Shown: piece after piece, positions 23,751 through 31,638 of the stretch
Layout of the letters: each line of letters starts with the position of its first letter
Position numbering within the stretch: the first letter of the stretch is position 1
Origin: Tomocerus qinae
Lineage: Eukaryota; Arthropoda; Collembola; Entomobryomorpha; Tomoceridae
DNA: 64,000 nucleotides
Assembly (NCBI GenBank): GCA_020055645.1
Contig: CM034546.1
Coordinates: 33,046,001-33,110,000 of the forward strand
Direction: 5' to 3'
Translations under genes and position numbers: made by a program
The notes under the pieces: generated by a model
What the model was told of the DNA's origin: nothing
The model's database searches: none
The model's input: the letters and a program-made list of their open reading frames with translations, nothing else

Positions 23751-24365
23751 TCAAATAAATTTGGTACTAATTTTATTTTGTCTACTATTATATTTAATAT
23801 TTAATTTCTCAATAAGTTGCTTTTGATAAGGACTTAATAATGTCTCATCTATAGACATTGTCTCTGGGGCTAAAGGGAAATCATTGCCTCGATCATGTAA
23901 TGCTTTATTATGTTCCAAATTACACATTACATAACCCATATCACTCCTGTTATCTATTGTCATAACATCAAAAGTTTCCCTTTCTTTTTTGTTAACCAAC
24001 GGTAGTAGGAATGTGGTAAATAATCACTAAGGGCTGGGGCATAAAGATTATTTACGTCGTACATAATAATATATGATTGATCCTCTAGGTGACATTCTTA
24101 ATTTATAAATCTATTATTTGCGTTAGCTTCTCTTTTAGTTATACAACTTATTCTTCTACGAATCATTTTATCTCTTTCAGGTTTCCTAATAACTAACGGT
24201 TTACTCATGTAATTTAACCTATTTAACTGTTCAGAAATAAACATTAATTCATCCATTAATTTTTCAATACAATTATCACCTCTGTATGTTTTTCGAGATA
24301 TAACTTTCCCATCATTTCTTATAACAGCATAATCATAACTATAATAATGCAATTCATCAGTTCAC
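23751..24365 (-). pseudogene. Protein-primed family B DNA polymerase fragment (Polinton pPolB)
   Basis: The first part (24098-24365) contains YRGDNCIEKLMDEL, typical of the exonuclease region of Polinton polymerases. The second part (23751-24058) contains YDVNNLYAPALSDYLP, LHDRGNDFPLAPE and LLSPYQ, the start of the polymerase domain. A TAA follows the first part (about 24098), and the two parts sit next to each other although several hundred residues normally lie between them. An internal deletion therefore removed most of the exonuclease. The palm and thumb are missing. It cannot be functional. Confidence 0.75.
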
Positions 24366-24421
24366 AAAAATCAGCATTCGCACTAAATCAGATAAATGGA
24401 GATCTTACAACTTACAAATGA

Positions 24422-24428
24422 TATAAAA
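24422..24428 (+). promoter_or_regulatory. TATA box of the 24.5-kb secreted gene
   Basis: TATAAAA lies 58 bases before the ATG at 24486. The homologous gene at 39.4-39.8 kb has TATATAAA at nearly the same distance from its ATG, which supports both. Confidence 0.6.
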
Positions 24429-24485
24429 GAACTCAACTTAACATTACTAGCGACAAATTAAAAACCTGCTCACGATAGCTACAAG

Positions 24486-25037
24486 ATGAAGGTAAATCAC
24501 TTTATTTAAGCAGTAGTAAAAATAATTTCATTATAATTACCTTTTAAAACTTATGCCAGTTGTATTGTTTGCAGTTGCTCACACTGGTTATCTTATGCAT
24601 GGTCTCAGGTGTCATGTGTAAATACAATTTACGCAACTAGTCTTGTTGGTCAAAAGTTGCGATATGTGTCAACAGGTAGACGATAAATATTATATCATCA
24701 CTCACAACAACATCTACTGCATGAAAAAACAGCATGCATACTTTTTGTTTCAACCAACTCTTCAAGGTAGGTTATTGATTTCCTTATTTATTATATACAT
24801 TCATATATTAAATATATACTTAGTCTGACTATGTCATTTTTAGGACGGGCAATTATTTGCCCTGAAACTGCATGTTCAATGTTGTTAATATTGAACACTT
24901 CACATCCCATCCCTCATCATGTTTTATCAACTTCGTGGGATGGGGAGTTCACTTTTCGTTGTAGCTATGAGGAAGATACTAACATATCTTACTCATGTCA
25001 ACTTGTTACTATAATAAATGTGTACATGAGTGTTTAG
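24486..25037 (+). pseudogene. Secreted six-cysteine protein gene, 3 exons, frameshifted
   Basis: Exon 1 codes only Met-Lys (24486-24491, donor GTAAAT). Exon 2 is 24560-24766 and encodes a signal peptide (LYCLQLLTLVILCMVSG) and CDMC. Exon 3 is 24844-25037. Intron 1 is phase 0 after codon 2 and intron 2 is phase 1 after QPTLQ, exactly as in the homologue at 39376-39845. Shared features are a C-x2-C, a fourth-helix-like YIITHN..YCMK, FQPTL.G, then RAIICPETACS and six conserved cysteines. The total (407 coding bases) is not a multiple of three: the signal-peptide frame hits a TAG at about 24638 and the rest continues one frame over. It lies 60 bp from the Polinton polymerase remnant. The family is unknown. 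Confidence 0.6.
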
Positions 25038-25040
25038 TCA

Positions 25041-25214
25041 ATACGTAGATAAACTTATCATACGAGTAATATTTAATTTTCCACGTTAACATCTGAAGGA
25101 ATAAAATAAAACACGTACAAACTGCAGATAAATGTACTCTGTTCTCTCATACCTTAATATACTCTTCTACTTACACACTGCACTATATAATCACATATCC
25201 AAGTTGATAAACAT
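25041..25214. repeat. Direct repeat, copy 1 (pairs with 25844-25960)
   Basis: Shared blocks: GATAAACTTATCATACG, AACATCTGAAGGAATAAAA, CTCTTCTACTT and CACATATCCAAGTTGATAAAC. Each copy lies just 3' of a small gene (the six-cysteine gene and the two-finger gene), as if a cassette had been duplicated with its flank. The second copy has an internal deletion of about 55 bases. Confidence 0.75.
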
Positions 25215-25432
25215 AATCATTATCATTATCATCGTAATCATTCAGTGTATAGGCAACATTGAATGAGAGTAGATATCATTACTGATTTGCCTACCTACAT
25301 CATAGTCGTCAATTTATACAGACATACTTTTATTATTGTGTACTGACTGTTGTTCTTCATTTCTGTGTAATTAGTTTGCACTTTTTTTTTAAAAACTATC
25401 CACTTTCAACATCAAATCACTAAACAACAAAA

Positions 25433-25724
25433 ATGTTCATCTGTGATTTTTGTCAAGCTTCTTTCATCAAGAAAGAACGTCTTGAGAACCACGTACGTCG
25501 CCACACGTGTGAGAAGCCGTTTAAATGTACCTTGTGTCGTTGGTTGTGTGTTGGTTTGCATCGAAACAAGAGTGTCAGAACCACATGGACCACTGTGTTT
25601 GTTCGGTAGGTAACATTCAATCTAACTTATAACGATATGATATAGTGCTTAATCTATCTATTATACCAATACTTATTTTTATTTTTACTCGCAGCTCCAT
25701 CAGTACACTAACTGTAAAAAATGA
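25433..25724 (+). pseudogene. Small C2H2 zinc-finger gene, 2 exons, frameshifted
   Basis: Exon 1 (25433-25605) begins MFICDFCQASFIKKERLENH, a full finger (C2..H..H), followed by TCEKPFKCTLC, the first half of a second finger. One frame over, the exon continues with the second half (SKQECQNHMDHC), so there is a one- or two-base shift near 25545. The donor is GTAGGT; the acceptor CTCGCAG leads to exon 2 (25695-25724) with a short tail ending NCKK. A possible AATAAA follows at about 25766. The full product would have had about 67 residues: a two-finger mini-protein, not a typical cellular zinc-finger gene. Confidence 0.5.
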
Positions 25725-25843
25725 AAGCTTACAATGAACGTATGTACCATCATCATTCAAGATAATAAAGTTTTTGTCTTTTGATAAGTGCTGTTCTGCT
25801 TCATTTATTTAATAACATTTTTCTCCATTATATGGCTACTGCC

Positions 25844-25960
25844 GTAGATACATAGATAAACTTATCATACGTGTAAATATTTAATTTTCCATTCTAACAT
25901 CTGAAGGAATAAAACTCTTCTACTTTACACTACATAATTACATATCCAAGTTGATAAACT
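25844..25960. repeat. Direct repeat, copy 2 (pairs with 25041-25214)
   Basis: See copy 1. It starts about 120 bases after the stop of the two-finger gene. Confidence 0.75.
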
Positions 25961-27501
25961 TCGTAATCTCATCAATGTAATCTTTCTATGTATAAGCATG
26001 CATACAACAACATAGCCAAGTCAAGCATTATACATATCTGCTTAATGTTATAGGAAACCAATGATGGTTGGTGCCAATGCTTCGGATCGTTGAGCTAAGC
26101 TAAGCAATAACATCTCATTATTGACTCTTTTGTAGCTTTATAAAAACTTAAACTGTTGATAAACAAGTCATATCCTTCAAGTACAATTTTGCAATTCAAA
26201 CCACTGTGCATAGACATATATCATTTATAAAAAACCTAACTGTTATAGCATCAGGAACAGCTTTAGTAGTGTGTTCTTTCCCTCATCAGATATAATTATT
26301 CATACATTTGTCAAATAGTTAATGCTTATTAGAGTCAGTTTTTGCTTTCTAACTAACATAACAGACATAATTATTTATAATCCTAATATTTGCTTCCAGA
26401 CTTAAAAGGTAGAGCGAGTAAAAAGGATTTTCATTCATTCATTGGTCCAAGAGCGTAACCTAAAGGAGTTTGACATATAATTATATAGGTTATGTAAATG
26501 CTCCTTTTTTGTATATCAAATAATTCATGAAAATTCTCCCTAGTTACCTTTGCGCTCAACTAAATTTTGTGTGCGCAAGGGTTTATGAATCAGGCAATTA
26601 AAGTAATAAAGATTCCTTTTCTCCATTTGGGTTGTTGCACACACTACACTAACTATCCTCCTCCAGAGAATACTGTGTGCCATGTAGCACAAAGCCCGAA
26701 GAATATTTACAATATACCCTTGCCCTACACAATAGTCTAATTTTATCCAAAGATACACTCCAATTTAAAATTCATTCAGAGTAGCATCACATAATAGGAA
26801 TTCTTTTTTCCTTCCTACCCACCTACCATAAAAACCTAACCTAGTTTATTATAATGTAACCTAATTTATGGATGACACGGAAACTAGAAAGTCGTTGCTA
26901 CTACTCCCTCATATATTAATAAATACTTTATACCAACCAGAATTAGAAAAAGTTACGCCAAAAGATTTTTATGCCAAAAGATTTTTATGCCAAAAGATGT
27001 ATGCCCAACCAATAAAATATCCGTCACAAACAAATTACAATTTATTATTAAATTATAATTCCCCAATTCTAAAAAAACTCTTTATCTTAACCACCAAACT
27101 TAACCAATGCACTCATAATGAATAATAGTTCCGACACTCCCACAAAAATTGGCATTTGCGAGTAGTTTTGACATATATATACTCAAACCATTTATGCTCA
27201 AACCATTGCAATGAGGAAGTAAAGAGACATAATTCCAGAAAGTGATGAGGAATCTATAATGGAAATGAGACGAATGTAGGGTTTGAGAGCTCTTCTTCCA
27301 CCATAACCGGTCTCTAGAATTCAGATGGGCCACTGAAGTTAAATTGAGGTAAGATAAAATATCTACTAAAGTTAGTTATATACATAGCAATTAAAGTAAT
27401 ATAGAAGAAAATGTCCTACATAATGAAGCTAATGTATTTTAGAAAACTTTATTAAACCCACTACCATGAAAAGTAGTACTCCCCAGTCCTGCAGTCCGTG
27501 A
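25961..27501. other. Intergenic with SINE scrap and short tandem repeats
   Basis: 26211-26290 matches the body of the SINE at 21617-22000. At 26952-27003 the unit TGCCAAAAGATTTTTA is repeated three times, which creates an accidental 85-codon ORF. No supported gene. Confidence 0.5.
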
Positions 27502-27833
27502 CAGGTTATCTACACTGATGATGAAGACGAATATGAATCTCACGGGCGAAAGTGGTCCCAAATATGGATCTATCCAATGGTTCATTCGAAGAATATATCA
27601 CAAAGTTACATAAGGATCCACCACCCAGTCCAACAACTTTAGATCGTCCATCAACTTCTGCAGCAGCGGTACGTCCACCGCCTTATTCACCACAGGATGA
27701 CGAATTGTATGAAGAGCCAGGAGACAATGAGGGTAGAGACGATTCCCCACAAATTATTATCCCAATGCAGAATTCAGCAAAACGATATTTGAAATATTAT
27801 CTGTCTGGTGTATGTACACGTGCACGTACATAA
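27502..27833 (+). pseudogene. Proline-rich PPPY-motif ORF fragment
   Basis: Two frames abut: an acidic stretch (IYTDDEDEYESHGRKWSQ) at 27502-27560 and, one frame over, an ORF from the ATG at 27564 (MDLSNGSFEEYITKLHKD) with PPPSP and PPPYSP motifs and an acidic tail. PPxY is a WW-domain ligand seen in viral late domains and in many cellular proteins. No family is recognised. A shift between the two parts and the lack of a proper start for the first suggest a broken gene, perhaps a mobile-element structural protein. Confidence 0.35.
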
Positions 27834-28033
27834 TGTCGATTTGTTAATTCCAATTCTAAGGTTGGTTTCTGGGCCAACTCTTAGGCTGGCCGACGACTTC
27901 TGCTTTATTGGCCCAAATCCCGTCGGGGACGTAAGCTGGCAGACGACGTAACCTCGAATTCCCTCATCCCCACAAATCGGCCCACCCGTCAACCTACAAC
28001 CGCCAAGCGTCATACCATATTACCATTTTTAGC

Positions 28034-28220
28034 ATCCAAACTATACCATACTACTACATCATTATTCAAACATCTCAACCGTTTTAGCAAAGTATGAATT
28101 ATTAAAAAATTTTAGTTATGCCTTTTGGATTGAAAATGCATCAAAGCACGATGCTAATATGCGATATTTTATAAACATACACATCTGTCGTTCCTCAAAT
28201 ACTAGTTCAAAGTATAGCCT
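28034..28220 (+). other. Open frame cut by the BEL insertion
   Basis: After a TAG at 28031 the frame is open for about 62 codons up to the exact start of the 5' LTR and has amino-acid-like composition (KYELLKNFSYAFWIE). It may be the interrupted part of an older element or an exon. On the far side of the 3' LTR (from 40390) a short stretch YKYMIDEIL then a stop is seen, so continuity is unproven. Confidence 0.25.
28216..28220 (+). repeat. Left target-site duplication AGCCT
   Basis: Five bases directly before the 5' LTR; the right flank has AGCAT at 40390-40394 (one mismatch). BEL/Pao elements duplicate 4-6 bp. Confidence 0.55.
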
Positions 28221-28635
28221 TGGAGAATTATGTATCATTATGGATGGTAAATCATGCAATAATTACGTGCACATAAGTGACGTAATTATTATCTTAAGTA
28301 GGTAAAATATTCTGCTTAGGTAAGCATGTCGATGTAACCAGGGAATTAGGTCAAGCCTTTTCAATGGATTAGAATTACGTAATGCAATCTTATGTAATAT
28401 TAAAATAGCAATAAGTAAATGCAAGTACCTTAAGAAATTATGTAATAATTTAGGTTAAATTTACTTTTGTTCTATTAATTATTATGAAATGGGGTTACGG
28501 ATTATTATATAAATATATGTACTTTAAGCAAATAAAGTTAGTTGTAAACTGAGATTCTATTTGTGTAGTCTTTTCATTTACTCTCATAACAACAAGACGT
28601 AATAGTTCTAGTCGACGAGACTCTATAGGCGTTCA
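28221..28635 (+). repeat. 5' LTR of the BEL element
   Basis: TG...CA ends. It contains ACGTGCACATAAGTGACG, a TATATAAATATATG TATA-like tract (absent from the 3' LTR) and AATAAAGTTAG as a possible poly(A) signal. After the LTR, TATTAGCTCCCCTAGC would be the primer-binding area; the tRNA was not identified. Confidence 0.92.
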
Positions 28636-29454
28636 TATTAGCTCCCCTAGCCCGTACCCGGTGTCCGTTTTTTCTTTTTCGGGCCGGCAGGCACGCAGTG
28701 TATTTCAGGCATACTGCGACGAGGAAAACCACATAATTCTATGTATTAATAGTATACTAGAATTCGACGGGTTTCTATTGCTAAAGTAAAGGCAGATAGA
28801 CCTCAGTCAGTAAAGTTACCAGTGCACGGTTACTTTACATACTTCACCGACAAGTAGATAAACATTTGATTATCAGTACGGAGAAGTTTAAAAGCTGATA
28901 GCAGATATAAAAAACATAAACAAGTTTTGTTACGCTACAGCAAACAACGGCAGTGTGAGTGAACGAGTGCCACAGAGCAAAAAATCAGCCTGAGGCAAAG
29001 AGAAGTGAGCGTGCAAACAGAATACTCTCTTCTCAATTCTCCTTCTCATTCGCTCGCAACTCAACATTCGTAGTTTCAGAACTTTTTAGAAACACGAATT
29101 TGTGAATTTAAAATTCACATAGTGATGACATTTATTATATGAGAAATATGAAATTAGGTACCAAGATAGTTCAGAATATAGCCGTTGAAACTGTACTATC
29201 TAGAATTTCATAGGTCAATTGGGTAGGGCTATAGGCTGTTCCAAAAAGGGCAAGTTTTTAAAGTTTACATGAGAACCACGCCCAAACTGGACCACCCAGA
29301 ATTTTTTGGCTAATTTTCTCAAAACAGTCTTCACACAAGGATATCGGTGTCAAAGGAAAAAATTCCGAAATTCCTACTTTAAAATCCGATGAATCAGACC
29401 TCGGATATTTAATAAGAGAAAGAATTCTTTTTGTTTACTTATACGTAAGTTTAA
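28636..29454 (+). other. 5' leader of the BEL element
   Basis: No ORF of note. It has a conserved leader (AGTCAGTAAAG, CAGTGTGAGTGAA) that is also found, decayed, at 44080-44815, which confirms it as part of the element. TTTAAATCTCTGCTCAG at 29450-29466 looks like a 3' splice site and may define the start of the first ORF exon. Confidence 0.6.
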
Positions 29455-29895
29455 ATCTCTGCTCAGTTTCGGTTAGCACAAATAGTTCTACAATACGCAA
29501 AAAAGCCGAATCCAGGAGATTTAGTTTGGTTTGAGTTAACAACAAGCACACCTCCTAGCTGGGATCTTGACTCAAATCATTCCATTACGATATGTGGACA
29601 TTGTAGCCGACCGCTGCAAGGGCATCCGACTGCTGGTTATAAGAAAGTTAACTCTATCTACGTGTGCTACAATTGTGAAACGAATACAAAACCTATTCCG
29701 CCGCCTCGCACACAACCACAGCAGAAAAGGATCATTATTTCTGCTGACTTACAATTTTGTTTCCACTGTCAACAATATACCTTGGCCTTTTTAACTACCC
29801 AAGTTTCAACTGGACAATATTTATGCCAAACCTGTCATCCTAATCCCACTGCATTACAATTAGGGGGATCAAATATAATTCAATGGGTCCCTTAA
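29455..29895 (+). CDS. Zinc-ribbon ORF upstream of gag
   Basis: The frame is open from 29455 and has no early ATG; a good splice acceptor at 29466 suggests that the coding part is an exon. The product (about 143 residues from the acceptor) has GDLVWFEL, then paired zinc-ligand motifs CGHC...CYNC and CFHC...CQTC with a proline-rich linker, i.e. two four-cysteine zinc ribbons. It ends with TAA at 29893-29895, three bases before the gag ATG and in the same frame, so read-through would give a Zn-Gag fusion. This is not a standard BEL domain. Confidence 0.5.
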   Translation: MSAQFRLAQIVLQYAKKPNPGDLVWFELTTSTPPSWDLDSNHSITICGHCSRPLQGHPTAGYKKVNSIYVCYNCETNTKPIPPPRTQPQQKRIIISADLQFCFHCQQYTLAFLTTQVSTGQYLCQTCHPNPTALQLGGSNIIQWVP

Positions 29896-29898
29896 GTT

Positions 29899-31638
29899 AT
29901 GAGTGGTAGTGACGATCCAGACAAGAGAAAAACTAGGTCTCAATATAAGGCTCCGGATCTGAGATTTTCTGACATTGGCAAAAATCCTGACCAAGTTGCC
30001 AGGGAACAACTGAAAAGACAAAGGGAAGCAGAAAAATTAGAACAATCAACGAGTACAGCAGATCAAACTACTGTAGTTTTTTCCGAAACTACTGAAGCGG
30101 ATCAAACTACAACAGATCAATCAACTGTAGAGTTTCCAGAACAAACTACCACAGACCAAACTGCGGTTGTAGTTCCAGAAACTTCTGAAACCGAGCAAGC
30201 AGCAAGTGAGTCAGAAAAAGACTCCGAAACCACTTCCAAGGTAACTACACAGCGGGAGGAAACTCTTTTTGACTTATTTGGTCAAGTTATAAAAAACGAA
30301 TTAGAGTTTACCTCAGAATCCTAGTACTAGCCAATTCCATTCCCTCACTCCTTCTCCGACCCGAGACGAAGCGAGAGCCGAATCTGCAGAAAAAACCAGG
30401 GAAGAAGAGGTTGGAACTGAGGCTGAACAAATACTCTAACTGCTCGCTGTAATGCTATAACAACACGGATCACGGCTCATAGTGCCAGCCCTCCTACGTT
30501 ATTGACCACAGCCGAGATAGAAGTGTTATTGGATCGTATGAAACTGCTTCAGACGGATTTGATTGGTCATGGCACCTTGATGTACAGCAGACTTACTGAT
30601 GTCACGGTACCAAGTTTGGCAGACGCTATTGTCACTTATGATGCCTTGAATGACAACTTCACGGCCTCAAAAATCACCCTGCTTAATTTAAAAAAGGCAT
30701 TGGATTCATCATCCGGTCAGGGGCTAAAGCCCCCGAAAATAGAACTTCCCACTTTTTATGGAGACCGGAGTAAGTGGGTTACATTTAAAAATTCCTTTGA
30801 CTCTTTGGTGATAAAATGTGACAAATATTCGGAGGTAGACCGGATGAGGCTGTTGTTTCAGTCCCTGACTCCACAAGAAGACGAGACGACGAAAAATCCC
30901 AAGTTAAAGGATGCGCTGGGAACAATTTCGGGCTTAGACGTTACCAGCGCGAATTTTAAAATAGGATGGGATCGTCTTTTAGCCAGGTTTGACTCTCCGC
31001 ATTTGATCTGCCACTCTACGATTGCCCCAATGTTCAACAGCTATTCACAGCTGAAAATGAAAAGTAGGACCGAAACAGGAATTCTTCAGATAGTAAATAC
31101 TATCAAAACAATTAGACAGCAGCTAGAAGCTGTCAATTTAGGAGCTGTGCCGTTGGAAGAAGTTATATTCCTACATTTTGGACTCTCTATGCTGGATAAG
31201 GAGACATTAGAGCAGTTCAATAAGCAGCTACCAGCCATTGGATTACCCTCCCTCCAGGCCTCTTTGGATTACTTAACCAAGGATGCAAGCACTATTAGTT
31301 TGACCCATCAGTTTAAAACCGGAGATAATTCGGCAAAACAGAACCCTCCGAAACCCAAGGGAAATTCTCAAGTGCTCGCCGTGCAAACCACGGGCTCTGG
31401 AAAAAAGAATAAAAAGAAAAAGGGTAACCAGAACTCCGGAAATCAAGGAAATAATTCCGGACAATCAAAACCACAGACGGAGAATAAGGGGTCTTCCGGA
31501 CAATCGTCCAATAAATCAAAAAGTTCTTCTCCCGAAAGCAAGAAGAGGAAACCCACGCCGTTTTGTTGGTATTGCAATAAAGATGGAGCCGATCACTGGC
31601 TCAGGCAATGCCAATTTTATCTCATGAAATGGTTTTAG
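29899..31638 (+). pseudogene. Gag of the BEL element (two compensating frame breaks)
   Basis: The N-terminal part (29899-30324) is Thr/Glu/Gln-rich with tandem DQTT-type repeats. The frame stops at 30322; a neighbouring frame carries the next 35 codons (acidic REEEVGTEAE) to a TAA at about 30437. The first frame then resumes and runs to 31638. The second part is typical BEL/Pao gag: LPTFYGDRSKWVTFKNSFDS, a C-terminal basic Lys/Ser/Asn-rich tract, and a CCHC zinc knuckle (CWYCNKDGADHWLRQC). It forms the capsid-like particle. The two shifts make this copy unable to give one continuous Gag. Confidence 0.8.

Larger units (their letters stand above)
23220..24365. mobile_element. Polinton/Maverick remnant
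   Basis: Two short plus-strand ORFs of virion-gene type and a minus-strand protein-primed DNA polymerase fragment sit together, convergently arranged. The polymerase lacks most of its length and all pieces carry stops or shifts. No terminal inverted repeats were found; the 45-bp repeats and palindromes to the left are not obviously related. Confidence 0.7.

Noticed and set aside
26868-27125. 85-codon ORF with KDFYAKRF repeats
   Set aside because: Arises from three copies of a 17-base tandem repeat; no further support.
27774-28013. Minus-strand Gly/Cys-rich ORF
   Set aside because: GC-richer patch with no recognisable domain or start; repeated GT/AC at one end.
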